Positions 36,201-43,562 of a stretch of 44,747 nucleotides of DNA are shown piece by piece (the stretch's first letter is position 1; every line of letters starts with the position of its first letter). The DNA is taken from contig CALWXZ010000007.1 of assembly GCA_944385625.1 (NCBI GenBank), positions 1 to 44,747 of the forward strand, in the 5' to 3' direction. Below the pieces are notes generated by a model. That model was not told the origin of the DNA. It did no database searches and saw nothing but the letters and a program-made list of their open reading frames with translations. The DNA is from an uncultured Flavonifractor sp. GTDB lineage: Bacteria; Bacillota; Clostridia; Oscillospirales; Oscillospiraceae. The translations under genes were made by a program, and so were the position numbers.

Positions 36201-37003
36201 CTGAACGTGGCACGCTTGCCGGTTCCGATGACGGTATCGCCCAGAGCAATGTCGTCAAAATTGTTGCTCATGCGGACGCAGATACCGCCGGTACTGTCCT
36301 GGAGATAGACGTTCTTACCATCGATGAGGGTAACCACGCCCTTGACTGTCAGGTTCTCGGTACCGTCGGCGGCGGCCAGGGCATCGGAGATAGAGATAAC
36401 GGTCGGATCATCGGGACCCGGTCCAGGATCAGGTGTGCCGGTGCCCTCCACATACTGATAGAGGGTAAAATCACAGGGATAGCTATTAGGTTGTTTTTCA
36501 ATGGTAGCATCTTTATATGCTCTAAACTTATTCTGACTGCTCTTATTACTAGCTAAGGTAACATCATTGCCTTCCATACCGTGGAATCGGAAGGTCCCAT
36601 TTTCATTGATAGTAATCGGCCAGACATAGCTTCCAGCCAAAATGCCATTATCGTTCTCTTTAGGTGCCACCTGGGTCCCGTTGGCGTCAGTGAGGGTAAC
36701 GCCGCTGTCGGTTACAGCAATCTCCCACACCAAGTTGGCGTCAGGATCGGTGAGACTGCCGCCTTCCTTTGTGACCTGTGTGGCGGTGAGCCAGGTGCCG
36801 TCCAGCGCACCCACGGCATAGCCGGAATTGACTACCATAACATACTGTCCGGTGGTCAGTTCTTCCTGTGTCGTGATTTTCGTAAAGGTTCCTGTCTCAC
36901 CGGCGGCAAAAACCGCGGTGGGCAGCAGGGATAAGAGCATGGCAATGGTCAATAGCGCGGATAGCAGGGGTTTTAACTTGCGTCTCATACCACGATCATC
37001 CAT
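30272..37003 (-). CDS. Giant SLH-anchored surface protein with OB-fold-like repeats and a PHP/CehA-type metallohydrolase domain
   Basis: A 2243-residue secreted protein. Residues 1-35 are a signal peptide (hydrophobic LLSALLTIAMLLSLLPTAVF, cleavage after VFA). A linker rich in Pro, Gly and Asp precedes two near-identical OB-fold-like units (about 203-378 and 391-571). Next come beta-rich segments (about 590-1060), a PHP-type metallohydrolase (from about 1065: LHSHTAEYSDGAG, then VAFTDHSN), a glutamine-amidotransferase-like region (about 1560-1830), and further OB-like units. The end is three SLH domains (about 2060-2243; FTDLDKNAWYYGDVVD, FPDVTEDSWYDEAVAWA, FSDAGQIGDYAVEAMTWA) that bind cell-wall polymer. 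It probably acts outside the cell on a phosphoester or nucleic-acid-like substrate; this is inference. Start 37003 is uncertain: the ribosome site abuts it, and MRRKLK five codons later is an alternative. Confidence 0.88.
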   Translation of the reverse strand: MDDRGMRRKLKPLLSALLTIAMLLSLLPTAVFAAGETGTFTKITTQEELTTGQYVMVVNSGYAVGALDGTWLTATQVTKEGGSLTDPDANLVWEIAVTDSGVTLTDANGTQVAPKENDNGILAGSYVWPITINENGTFRFHGMEGNDVTLASNKSSQNKFRAYKDATIEKQPNSYPCDFTLYQYVEGTGTPDPGPGPDDPTVISISDALAAADGTENLTVKGVVTLIDGKNVYLQDSTGGICVRMSNNFDDIALGDTVIGTGKRATFSGLPQLDSSTYIKSSGLTLTPTVKTIGELTAADICTYVTIENVTVTEIFDNNGQYTNPNIAVEDAAGNTIQLYKAVVDKTAIAVNDVITITAAVSVYNDTFQLRNTSADEIVAGQPSEPEPATISIAEALAAADGTENLTVKGVVTLLDGKNVYLQDSTGGICVRMSDNFDDIALGDTVIGTGKRATFNGLPQLDSSTYIKSSGLTLAPTVKTIGELTAADICTYVTLRNVEVTEVYDNNGAYSNPNITVQDSSGNTIQLYKAVVDKNEDDTWTVAVGDTITITAAVSVYNTTLQLRNTSADEIQAAGASTGPIYDGEQVVIYAPAYNKALSGTYNGFYNNGADVALEDGTLSGFTAADVWTVADNGDGTWSFSYDGQNIGMGDSFSSMPLGEKNDKWVLEDAGNGLYYIKNTVRGAYMEWYAEKNNWSSYGKISAGSEGMFALAFYEVTDLPEPPSGEVPEDGAQVVLYNEGAKGVLAGSDGNETSPSINNAEATVADGVATPANGARVFTVEVNGEWFRFKTSDGYLCSNGTGNNAFYAAEATEDADWKLTSFNGGFNLESRTAKFNGKYSQYLEYYAGSYKTYSLYNDSDKDIYTFHFYPVAEGVTVTDGVVNVPAVTFGTLPDAYVGQEYSVSFTVDSVFGVKEISAKYGDTAAQLTNDDGAYSFTIPGSAMAAGDLAITIDGTDNKDVAFTGTATLAVKDEPYILEVFPAANAQTGDDKQPEIGFTFGNAGEDPTITLKVGDQEITPVVADGKASYTPTEAMTDGKITVTATVTRADSKSVSRTWTFTIGTAQYQLYFGQLHSHTAEYSDGAGTLQEGLDYVAGLPESANVDFVAFTDHSNYFDASGAANPEAALYDASQMTAASAEKWNTYTGTIDSFNAEHAGKLVALAGFEMTWSGGPGHINTFNTPGIVSRNNTTLNNKTADAGMKAYYALLSNENLADSISQFNHPGTTFGNFSDFGYYDPIIDTRMYLVEVGNGEGAIGAGGYYPSYEQYIMALDKGWHLAPTNNQDNHKGKWGNANDARDVVLTDDFSQEGIYEAIRNYRVYATEDKNLEINYTLNGQMLGSIISDVPEDVAINVSVYDPDASDSISKVEVVVNSGAVAYTWDNPTELASGELECSIPASYSYYFIRVTQGDGDLAVTAPVWVGDVVKLGISAVECGTATPVTGEELKLNTTLFNSESNPATVKSITYTSGSETLGTDTTGYELPASGTLTVDWSYIPDMARVMTITVTVVLVEDGIEYTYSKDISLDILDASQLVYIGIDASHLNEYVAGNYKDSMGNFGNLAAGYSVRTVQLNTSEDLIAACENASGKYKAIILTAPSRRDGDALRDPYVCYSDAEIEALKAFNAAGGALVLAGWSDYYESYAAFDAADHMAAQQNKVLAALGSSLRIGDDATNDDSLNGGQTQRLYLSTYNLDHFLMEGVEFDPENPNNNLYSQLFSQYGGASIYVVDAEGNPTSTLPDTVSPVVYGHATTYSKDSDNDGLGGDAMPKYAVAEGDERLMVLATEDLGDNKGLIIVSGAAFMSNFEVQAQIGDSGAEKNYSNYNICENLVAYLNPLTITDIADVQAQKQEGIKYVIEGVVTSNASGYDKDTAFFDCIYVQDGTAGINAFPVAGNYKVGDKVRITGTTSSYQGERQIAVTSIEKIGEGTVEPKLITTKEAAQSTYLGSLVKIQGVVVSFAEAEGLVQTIIVRDESGYDARVFIDGYITSGKTIENLAVGHEITVTGLASYDNTFNAPEGSFPRIRIRDRADIICGAEVVDIPPAYVPPSGGGGGSSKDPATPNPDKFTDLDKNAWYYGDVVDVIKSGLMEGVSSTKFGPSMVVNRAMVATILYRLSDEKFDGSASFPDVTEDSWYDEAVAWAADCGIVTGYDSGLFGPDDAVTREQVAVMFYRYWQYQKGENKTGDLSGFSDAGQIGDYAVEAMTWAVGMGLIQGRSSQTLAPAAQACRAELSSMLNRMMELS
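35290..35833 (-). repeat. Tandem OB-fold-like unit, second copy
   Basis: Encodes the unit that begins ISIAEALAAADGTENLTVKG and ends NTSADEI. It matches the copy at 35869-36397 at a period of about 564 bases. The match is visible at DNA level over long stretches, for example the shared segment coding for GGICVRMS. Confidence 0.85.
35869..36397 (-). repeat. Tandem OB-fold-like unit, first copy
   Basis: Encodes the unit that begins ISISDALAAADGTENLTVKG and ends NTSADEI. Differences from the second copy are mostly silent or conservative, except that the second copy carries a four-residue insertion (NEDD) near its end. Confidence 0.85.
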
Positions 37004-37017
37004 CCTTCCTCACACGA

Positions 37018-37037
37018 GGCTGCGCATCAGCGCAGCC
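37018..37037 (-). promoter_or_regulatory. Hairpin next to the ribosome site of the surface-protein gene
   Basis: Perfect 8-bp stem GGCTGCGC/GCGCAGCC with loop ATCA, ending seven bases before the GAGGAAGG site. It could modulate translation or mRNA stability. Confidence 0.55.
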
Positions 37038-37091
37038 GCTTCTTCTTCCATCTGTGCCCTGCCCTATCACCTCCGCATCGCAGATTTGGCC

Positions 37092-37116
37092 AAAAAAACC
37101 GGACAGAGCGTCCGGC
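37092..37116 (-). terminator. Intrinsic terminator inside the leader
   Basis: On the minus strand CCGGAC-GCTCT-GTCCGG is followed by seven T. It lies between a promoter and the start codon, not after a gene. Confidence 0.75.
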
Positions 37117-37219
37117 TTTTCCTTCTGTTCTCCGGCCTCTTCCTGCCTTTCTTCCGCTCAGGCTGCCCGGTTGGCCGCCTGGTTCATTGCAGCTAAACTG
37201 CCGCTTACTGCACAATGTT

Positions 37220-37248
37220 ATTTTAACAAAACATTCTTTTGTACACAA
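37220..37248 (-). promoter_or_regulatory. Probable promoter of the surface-protein gene
   Basis: Minus-strand TTGTGT (complement of 37243-37248) and TAAAAT (complement of 37220-37225) with a 17-base spacer. The AT-rich stretch from here to 37408 contains no gene; a TATAAT at 37273-37278 on the plus strand lacks a matching -35. Confidence 0.6.
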
Positions 37249-37408
37249 GCATTTTTCGGTAATATTGCATTGTATAATAGATGCTTTTGAAAAATTTTTG
37301 TGTAATATATGTAATGCTCCGCTTTTCTCGTCCATTTTCTGGATGTTTTTGTATTTTAGTCTATTTTTTATTAGACAGTGCTGCCTTAACCAGGCCCGAT
37401 CATGAGCC

Positions 37409-37457
37409 GCAACCAATGGTTGCGCAATTGCCAGCCCCTGTAGGTAGACCCGCAACC
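37409..37457 (+). promoter_or_regulatory. Candidate operator of the XRE regulator
   Basis: A perfect palindrome GCAACCA-A-TGGTTGC (37409-37423) and a third half-site GCAACC (37452-37457) lie within 95 bases upstream of the regulator gene. Such sites often bind the regulator itself. Confidence 0.45.
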
Positions 37458-37501
37458 GCTTTTTTTGCTATGCTTAAGGCACAAGGAAAGGAGGCCGTCA
37501 A

Positions 37502-38035
37502 ATGAAGCTGTCGGAAAAAATCTGCTATTGCAGAAAAAAGGAAGGCCTGTCCCAGGAGGCTCTGGCCGAGCAGATCGGCGTCTCCCGCCAGGCGGTGAGC
37601 AAATGGGAAACCGGAGAGGCCACCCCTGAGGTGGGCAAGCTGTCCCTGCTGGCCCAGGCACTCCACGTCTCGGTAGACTGGCTGCTCTCCGAGGATGAGC
37701 CGGAAGCGGAGCCCCAGCCCCGGCACAGCGACCCGCCTCCATCCACCTGGGCCGATCAAATTCCCGGCCTCATCGGCACTCTGGCCCGCCAGTACGGCTG
37801 GCTGGCCGGGATCTATCTGGCAATCGTGGGGGCCGGCTTTACTCTGGTGGGCGCTCTGGCCAGGGCCTCCACCGCCCGGATGTTCTCCATGATAGGCGGA
37901 TTCTGGCCGGAAGGCTCCCTCGTTGCCAGCAATCCGGTGGCGCTGTTCGGCACCGTGATTCTGGTCATCGGCATTATCCTGATCGCGGCTGGTATCCTCC
38001 TGGCCATTTTTCTCAAGCGGCGCTCCAAAAAATAG
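37502..38035 (+). CDS. XRE-family regulator with C-terminal membrane helices
   Basis: A 177-residue protein. Residues 1-62 are a lambda-repressor-like helix-turn-helix (KICYCRKKEGLSQEALAEQI, then GVSRQAVSKWETGEATPEVGKL). A proline-rich acidic linker (about 64-82) leads to two hydrophobic helices (about 100-120 and 146-170) ending with the charged tail KRRSKK. Membrane-attached XRE proteins of this build occur widely in Clostridia, and what they sense is mostly unknown. A strong AAAGGAGG site precedes the ATG. The gene stands alone between the AT-rich region and a bidirectional terminator, so it may regulate itself through the palindrome upstream or the divergent surface-protein gene (inference). 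Confidence 0.87.
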   Translation: MKLSEKICYCRKKEGLSQEALAEQIGVSRQAVSKWETGEATPEVGKLSLLAQALHVSVDWLLSEDEPEAEPQPRHSDPPPSTWADQIPGLIGTLARQYGWLAGIYLAIVGAGFTLVGALARASTARMFSMIGGFWPEGSLVASNPVALFGTVILVIGIILIAAGILLAIFLKRRSKK

Positions 38036-38053
38036 TGCGTCCCGCAAAGAAGC

Positions 38054-38083
38054 AAGCGGCGCTGCCCGTTGGCAGCGCCGCTT
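38054..38083. terminator. Bidirectional hairpin between the XRE gene and xylB
   Basis: A perfect 13-bp GC stem (38054-38066 with 38071-38083) shared by two convergent genes; T-tracts are short on both sides. Confidence 0.8.
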
Positions 38084-38086
38084 CTG

Positions 38087-39613
38087 TTACAGGTCGTACA
38101 GCTGTGCAAAACTATGTTTGAGGATTGGATAGAGGCGGGTATACAGCCGGTAAAAGGGCTCATACCGGGCGCTGTCCGTCCTGTTGGGGGCGCAGGACTG
38201 ATCGGGGCGTACGATGGCGTCGCAGGCGGTGGGCACGTCGGAGTATACGCCGGCGCATACCCCGGCCAGGATGGCAGCGCCCAGAGCCGGTCCCTCCTGG
38301 GCCGCCCAAGCGGTCTGAACGGTGCAGCCCAGCACGTCGGCGAGCATCTGCCGCCAGAAGGGGGAGCGTCCGCCGCCGCCGCAGGCCATGATGTGGTCGG
38401 GAGCCACCCCCATCTCCCGTAAAATGTCCAGGCACTGGCGCTGGGAGTAGGACACCCCCTCCAGCACCGCCCGGATCAGATCCTCCCGGCTGTGTATGGC
38501 CGACAGACCGATGAAGGCCCCTCTGGCCTTCTCATCCAGCAGCGGGGACCGCTCCCCCATCAGGTAGGGCAAATAGATCAGCCGGTTGGCCCCGATGGGG
38601 GACCGGGCCGCCTCCCGGGTCATAATGTCGTAGGGGTCCACCCCCTCCGCCTCCGCCTGCCGCCGCTCTTCGGCGCAGAACTGGTTGCGGAACCACTGGA
38701 GGGAGAGACCTGCGGCCAGGGTACAGCTCATCACCGTCCAGGCCCCGGGCACGGCGGCACAGAAGGTATGGACCCGCCCGCCGGGGTCAATGCTCACCTG
38801 ATCGGCGTGGGCAAACACCACGCCGGAGGTGCCCAGGGTCACAAAGGCCCGGCCGGCGCGCACCACGCCGGTGCCCACGGCGGCGGCGGCGTTGTCCCCC
38901 GCGCCCCCCGCCACCGGCGTGCCGGGGGCCAGGCCGGTGGCGGAGGCTGCCGCCGCCGTCACCGTGCCGGTGAGGTCGGTGGATTCATACAGTTTGCCCA
39001 GCAGGGCCGGGTCGATGTCCAGCTTGTCCAGCACCTCCCGGCTCCAGCAGCGGTGGGCCACATCCAGCAAGTTCATGCCCGAGGCGTCGGACACCTCAGT
39101 GGCAAACTCTCCCGTCAGCCTGTAGCGCAGGTAGTCCTTGGGCAGCAGGATACGGCGGCACTTGGCGTACAGCTCCGGCTCATGGCGGCGCACCCACAGG
39201 ATCTTGCCGGCGGTGAAGCCGGTGAGGGCCGGATTGGCGGTGAGCTGGATCAGCCGCTGCTTGCCCACCAATTCCGTGATCTCCTCGCACTCCCGGCCGG
39301 TGCGGCCGTCGCACCACAGGATGGAGGGCCGGAGCACCCGCCCCTCCCCGTCCAGCATCACCAGGCCGTGCATCTGCCCGGACAGGCCCACGCCCTTGAC
39401 CTCACCAGGGGAGACGCCGCTCTCATCCAGCACCCCCCGGATGGTCTCACGGGCCGCCTGCCACCATGCCTCCGGGTCCTGCTCTGCCCAGCCGTTCCGG
39501 GGCTGGCTCAGGGGGTAGGGGCTGGTGCAGGAGGCCACGGTGTGGCCCATCTCGTCAAACAGGGCGGTCTTGGTGCCGGAGGTGCCCAGGTCCACGCCCA
39601 TCAGATATGCCAT
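38087..39613 (-). CDS. xylB: Xylulokinase
   Basis: A 508-residue FGGY-family kinase that phosphorylates D-xylulose with ATP. The N-terminal phosphate motif YLMGVDLGTSGTKTALFD, the substrate segment GLSGQMHGLVML, the second ATP motif FVTLGTSGVVF and the adenosine motif ACGGGGRSPFWRQMLAD are present. ATG 39613 follows AAAGGAGA; the open frame before it runs through xylA in another frame. It follows xylA after a strong stem-loop, which probably lowers its expression relative to the isomerase. The xylA neighbour makes xylulose the likely substrate. Confidence 0.95.
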   Translation of the reverse strand: MAYLMGVDLGTSGTKTALFDEMGHTVASCTSPYPLSQPRNGWAEQDPEAWWQAARETIRGVLDESGVSPGEVKGVGLSGQMHGLVMLDGEGRVLRPSILWCDGRTGRECEEITELVGKQRLIQLTANPALTGFTAGKILWVRRHEPELYAKCRRILLPKDYLRYRLTGEFATEVSDASGMNLLDVAHRCWSREVLDKLDIDPALLGKLYESTDLTGTVTAAAASATGLAPGTPVAGGAGDNAAAAVGTGVVRAGRAFVTLGTSGVVFAHADQVSIDPGGRVHTFCAAVPGAWTVMSCTLAAGLSLQWFRNQFCAEERRQAEAEGVDPYDIMTREAARSPIGANRLIYLPYLMGERSPLLDEKARGAFIGLSAIHSREDLIRAVLEGVSYSQRQCLDILREMGVAPDHIMACGGGGRSPFWRQMLADVLGCTVQTAWAAQEGPALGAAILAGVCAGVYSDVPTACDAIVRPDQSCAPNRTDSARYEPFYRLYTRLYPILKHSFAQLYDL

Positions 39614-39638
39614 AGCCCTTCTCCTTTCCGATTGAAAA

Positions 39639-39661
39639 GGGGCGCGCCTTCGGCGCGCCCC
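39639..39661 (-). terminator. Stem-loop between xylA and xylB
   Basis: A perfect 10-bp GC stem (39639-39648 with 39652-39661), followed on the minus strand by TTTTC. It is either a partial terminator or an mRNA stabiliser for xylA. Confidence 0.65.
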
Positions 39662-39678
39662 TCCGCGCACAACTTTGT

Positions 39679-40989
39679 TCAGCGGAACAGTATGTTGTTG
39701 ACGATGGTCTCCAGATACTCCTGCCGGCCGCTGGGCACGTCGATCTTCTCCAGACCCATGGCGTAGTCGGACAGGGACTCCATGGTGGCGGTGCCGTCCA
39801 CGATGGTCTTGCCCACGCCGCTGCGGTAGCTGGCGTACCGCTCCTCCACAAACTGGTCCAGACGGCCGTCGGCCTGGAGGGCCAGGGCCTTCCGCAGGCC
39901 CAGGGCAAAGGTGTCCATGCCGGCGATGTAGGCCAGCAGGATGTCCTCCAGGGTGTTGGAGGGACGGCGGGTCTTGGCGTCGAAGTTGAGGCCGCCGTTG
40001 GTAAAGCCGCCCGCCCTGAGCACCTCCATCATGCAGTAGGTGGTGTTGTACACATCGGTGGGGAACTGGTCGGTGTCCCACCCCAGGAACAGGTCCCCCT
40101 GGTTGGCGTCGATGGAACCGAAGGAGTCGTTGACGATGGCGGTGCGCAGCTCGTGCTGGAAGGTGTGGCCCGCCAGAGTGGCATGGTTGGCCTCGATGTT
40201 CATCTTGAAGTCGCCGGTGAGGCCGTACTTCCGCAGGAAGTTCATGCAGGTGGCCACATCGAAGTCATACTGGTGCTTGGTGGGCTCCTTAGGCTTGGGC
40301 TCGATGTAGAAGTCCCCCTTGAAACCGTGGGAGCGGCCATAGTCCCGGGCCATGGCCAGGAAGCGGGCCAGATTGTCCAGTTCCAGCCCCATGTCGGTGT
40401 TCAGCAGGGTCTCATAGCCCTCCCGGCCGCCCCAGAACACATAGCCGGTGGCCCCCAGCTCGATGGCGGCGTCGATACAGGCCTTCACCTTGGCGGCGGC
40501 CACGGCGTACACGTCGGCGCAGCAGGAGGTGGCGGCGCCCGCCATGAATTTCTTGTCGCCGAAGTTGTTGGCGGTGACCCACAGGCACTTTTTGTGGTGC
40601 TTCTCCTGGAGCTGTTTCAGGTAGGCCACCATGACCTTGAGGTTTTCAATGCTCTCCTTGACGGTGGCGCCCTCGGGGGCCACATCCACATCATGGAAGC
40701 AGTAGTAGTCCAGGTCCAGCTTATCCATCAGGCCGAAGGCAAAGTCGGCCTTGGCCCGGAACTTGGCCATGGGGTCGCTCTGGCCAAAGCTCTTGTCTAT
40801 GGTGCCGCTGCCGAACATATCCACACCCTCGGCGCAGATGGTGTGCCAGTAGCTCATGGCGAATTTCAGGTGCTCCCGCATGGGCTTGCCCGCCAGCACC
40901 TCGTCCGGATTGTAATATTTGAAGGCAAAGGGCTCGTTGCTGTCCGGCCCCTCATAGACAATTTTGTCGATTTCCTCATAGGTTTTCAT
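39679..40989 (-). CDS. xylA: Xylose isomerase
   Basis: The 436-residue enzyme interconverts D-xylose and D-xylulose using two divalent metal ions. Conserved segments are [11 protein letters not shown] (catalytic histidine), [34 protein letters not shown] (metal ligands) and [18 protein letters not shown], and [20 protein letters not shown] near the second metal site. Length is normal for the clostridial class. It follows the sugar ABC permease by 26 bases on the same strand with an AAAGGGAGGG site, so uptake and first catabolic steps are one transcription unit. Confidence 0.97.
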   Translation of the reverse strand: MKTYEEIDKIVYEGPDSNEPFAFKYYNPDEVLAGKPMREHLKFAMSYWHTICAEGVDMFGSGTIDKSFGQSDPMAKFRAKADFAFGLMDKLDLDYYCFHDVDVAPEGATVKESIENLKVMVAYLKQLQEKHHKKCLWVTANNFGDKKFMAGAATSCCADVYAVAAAKVKACIDAAIELGATGYVFWGGREGYETLLNTDMGLELDNLARFLAMARDYGRSHGFKGDFYIEPKPKEPTKHQYDFDVATCMNFLRKYGLTGDFKMNIEANHATLAGHTFQHELRTAIVNDSFGSIDANQGDLFLGWDTDQFPTDVYNTTYCMMEVLRAGGFTNGGLNFDAKTRRPSNTLEDILLAYIAGMDTFALGLRKALALQADGRLDQFVEERYASYRSGVGKTIVDGTATMESLSDYAMGLEKIDVPSGRQEYLETIVNNILFR

Positions 40990-41015
40990 AGCGATACCCT
41001 CCCTTTACATTTACA

Positions 41016-42023
41016 TTATACTGTGCGCGCCTTGCGCAGCTTCTGAGTGATGGTGGGCAGCATCTGCACGGCAATGGCCAGCAGCAGGATGGCGCCCTTG
41101 ATGGTGTCGTTAATCAGCGGGTTGAGACCCAGGGCGGTGATAATCTTGTCGATGATGGTGAAGGACATGGAGCCGAACACCACGCCCAGGATGCGGCCTC
41201 TGCCGCCCGACATACTGATGCCGCCGATGACCACGCCGGCGATGGAATAGAGCTCATAGTTCTTGCCGCTGGTGGCCGGGTCCACAGAACCCACGTTGGC
41301 CACATAGAGGAAGGAGGCGATGCCCATCAGCACACCGGCAATGACAAAGACCAGCACCCGGGTCATACTGACGTTGATGCCGGAGAGCTGGGCGGCCCGC
41401 TCGTTGCTGCCCAGGGCGTACACCCGCTTGCCGAACTTGGTGCTGGTGGACAGGTAGGTCATGACCGCCACTACCCCGATGAGGATGAGCACCAGGATGG
41501 GGATCTGGAACACCGACTGGTTGCCGATAACCCACAGGGGCTGCCACTGGGACAGGCCGGCGTCCAGCTGGTAGATGGTCCAGTTGTTGCTGTTCATCAC
41601 GGTCTGGGCGATGGAGCGGTACATCAGCATGGTGGCCAGGGTGACGATGAAGGCGGGCATTTTCACAAGGCCGATGAGTACGCCGTTGATGAGCCCCAGC
41701 ACCACACCCAGGAAGATGGCAAACAGGAGGGAAAGGGCGATGTTGTTGGTGTTGTTGAACACCATGACGGTAAGCCCGCCCACCAGGGCCAGCTGGGAGC
41801 CCACCGACAGGTCGATATCGCCCGTGAGGATAATGAGGCCCATGCCCAGGGCGATGATGCCGATGACCGTGGAGTGGCGGGGGATGTTCATCAGCGTGGT
41901 CATGGTGGTGGCGCCGTGATTGATGATGAGAAACACCACCAGAATGGCCAGGAAGATCAGGATAAAATTATATTTGTGCCAGACGCTCTTGACCAGAGAC
42001 GCCCCTTTGTTCTTCTCTTTCAT
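41016..42023 (-). CDS. Sugar ABC transporter permease (RbsC/XylH type)
   Basis: A 335-residue membrane permease with about eight to ten helices, closest in build to RbsC-type monosaccharide permeases (GVVIGGISMSGGRGRILGVVFG near the C-terminus and ALGSNERAAQLSGIN, family landmarks). Two copies should associate with the ATPase encoded just upstream, four bases away. The adjacent xylA and xylB make xylose the likeliest cargo, but related pentoses or ribose remain possible. Confidence 0.9.
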   Translation of the reverse strand: MKEKNKGASLVKSVWHKYNFILIFLAILVVFLIINHGATTMTTLMNIPRHSTVIGIIALGMGLIILTGDIDLSVGSQLALVGGLTVMVFNNTNNIALSLLFAIFLGVVLGLINGVLIGLVKMPAFIVTLATMLMYRSIAQTVMNSNNWTIYQLDAGLSQWQPLWVIGNQSVFQIPILVLILIGVVAVMTYLSTSTKFGKRVYALGSNERAAQLSGINVSMTRVLVFVIAGVLMGIASFLYVANVGSVDPATSGKNYELYSIAGVVIGGISMSGGRGRILGVVFGSMSFTIIDKIITALGLNPLINDTIKGAILLLAIAVQMLPTITQKLRKARTV

Positions 42024-42027
42024 GGTC

Positions 42028-43539
42028 TTACACCTCTTGTCCCTGCTCCGCGCGGATGGCGGAGGCGTTGGTAGCCAGGAGCATGACCCGCTCCTCGGTG
42101 ATCTCGCTGCGCTCCAGCACAGCCTGCACGCCGCCGTGGTAGAACACCACGCAGCGGTCGGCCACCTTCTGAATCTCCGGGATCTCCAGGGTATTGACGA
42201 TGATGGTCTTGCCGGCCTTGGCCAGCTCCTGGATCAGCTTGTAGATCTCAGTCTTGGCCCCCACGTCGATGCCCTGGGTGGGATTGTCCAGCAGCAGGAT
42301 CTCCGCCTCGGTATTGAGCCACCGGGCCAGGATGACCTTCTGCTGGTTGCCGCCGGAGAGGCTGACGATCAGGTCCTCATGGCTCTCCGACTTGATGTTG
42401 AGCATCTGCTTCAGCCTGTTGTACTTGGCCACCTCCCGCTTCACATGGATATGGGGATGGCGACCGCTGAGGGTGTGCTCGGCACAGTATGTATTCTCTA
42501 GAAGCGTCATATCAGGGATGACGGAGTTTTCCTTCCGATTGGCGGCCAGCATGGCGATCTTGTCCTTCATGGCCTTGTGGATGGTGCCCGAGGCCACCGG
42601 TTTGCCCCACACCTTCAGCCTGCCGGCGGTGAAGGGGAGCACCCCAAAGATGGCCTGCATCAACTCGCTGGTGCCGGCCCCCTTCAGGCCGGTGAAGCCC
42701 AGCACCTCACCCCGGTGGACGGAGAGGGTCACGTCGTGGAAGCCCTTTCCGGTCAGGCCCTCCAGCTCCAGGATGGGGTTGCCCAGCTTGCGGGCCTCAT
42801 AGACCTCCTGATTGACATACCCCTCACCCACCATCTGCCGGGTCACTTCCTCCGGCGTAATGTCGGCGATGCGGCCGGAGGAGATAAAGGAGCCGTTGCG
42901 CAGGATGGTATAGCGGTCGGCAATCTCAAAGATCTCCGGCATCTTGTGGGAGATGAAGATAAAGGACTTCCCCTCCCCCTTCAGCCGGCGCACGATGCCG
43001 AAGAGGTGCTCGATCTCCTCGGTGTTCAGGGCCGTGGTGGGCTCGTCCAGGATAAACAGCTTGGCCTCGGCGTGGAGGGCCTTGGCAATCTCCAGCAGCT
43101 GCTTGCGGCTGGTATCCAGATTGCCCACCGTCTCGGTGGGGTTGATGTCCACACCCAGCCGGTTGAACAGCTCCTGGGAGAGCCGGATCATTTCTTTCTT
43201 GTTCAGGTGGCGGAATTTGCCCAAAATCTCCTTGTTCAAAAACAGGTTTTCATAGACGGTCAGGTCGTTGATGACGTTCAGCTCCTGGTGGACAAAGGCG
43301 ATTCCCGCCTCGTCCGCCGATTTGACTGTGATGGAATCCATCTGCTTCCCGCAGAACTCCACGGTGCCTCCGTCCCGCTGGTGGACGCCGCCCAGGATGT
43401 TCATCAGCGTGGACTTACCGGCGCCGTTTTCGCCCAGCAGCGCGTGTACCTCGCCCTCCTCCACGTCGAAGCTGACCTTGTCCAGCACGGTGACGCCGAA
43501 GAAGCGTTTGGTAATATCGGTCATCTGTAATAGTTTCAT
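42028..43539 (-). CDS. Sugar ABC transporter ATP-binding protein (RbsA/XylG type)
   Basis: A 503-residue tandem ATPase. Domain one has the P-loop GENGAGKSTLMNIL and Walker B LFILDEPTTAL, but a degenerate signature (LDTSRKQLLEIAK). Domain two has a degenerate P-loop GLKGAGTSELMQAI, a good signature LSGGNQQKVILARWL, and Walker B LLLDNPTQGID with Asn in place of the catalytic Glu. This pairing of one competent and one impaired site is normal in the RbsA/MglA/XylG family. It powers uptake with the permease four bases downstream. An AGAGGGTG site precedes the ATG. Confidence 0.95.
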   Translation of the reverse strand: MKLLQMTDITKRFFGVTVLDKVSFDVEEGEVHALLGENGAGKSTLMNILGGVHQRDGGTVEFCGKQMDSITVKSADEAGIAFVHQELNVINDLTVYENLFLNKEILGKFRHLNKKEMIRLSQELFNRLGVDINPTETVGNLDTSRKQLLEIAKALHAEAKLFILDEPTTALNTEEIEHLFGIVRRLKGEGKSFIFISHKMPEIFEIADRYTILRNGSFISSGRIADITPEEVTRQMVGEGYVNQEVYEARKLGNPILELEGLTGKGFHDVTLSVHRGEVLGFTGLKGAGTSELMQAIFGVLPFTAGRLKVWGKPVASGTIHKAMKDKIAMLAANRKENSVIPDMTLLENTYCAEHTLSGRHPHIHVKREVAKYNRLKQMLNIKSESHEDLIVSLSGGNQQKVILARWLNTEAEILLLDNPTQGIDVGAKTEIYKLIQELAKAGKTIIVNTLEIPEIQKVADRCVVFYHGGVQAVLERSEITEERVMLLATNASAIRAEQGQEV

Positions 43540-43562
43540 GGTCAGGCACCCTCTTTAAGGAA

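Larger units (their letters stand above)
37004..37213 (-). promoter_or_regulatory. Attenuator-like 5' leader of the surface-protein gene
   Basis: The transcript from the promoter at 37220-37248 would have a leader of about 210 bases holding an intrinsic terminator (37092-37116), a further stable hairpin (37018-37037) just before the ribosome site, and upstream CCGGTTGGCC (37167-37176, plus-strand reading), whose RNA can pair with the terminator's 3' arm and the GGCC beyond its U-tract. No gene lies upstream for the terminator to serve. I recognise no known riboswitch class. Confidence 0.55.

Noticed and set aside
30260..36556. A plus-strand open frame of about 2100 codons opposite the surface-protein gene
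   Set aside because: It mirrors the GC-rich codon pattern of the real gene, has a low-complexity Gly/Val/His-rich translation with no domain, and no ribosome site. The minus-strand protein has a signal peptide, repeats and SLH domains.
37117..37213. A known riboswitch aptamer (c-di-GMP, cobalamin or similar) in the surface-protein leader
   Set aside because: I compared it with the core motifs I know and found none; only the terminator and antiterminator geometry is supported.
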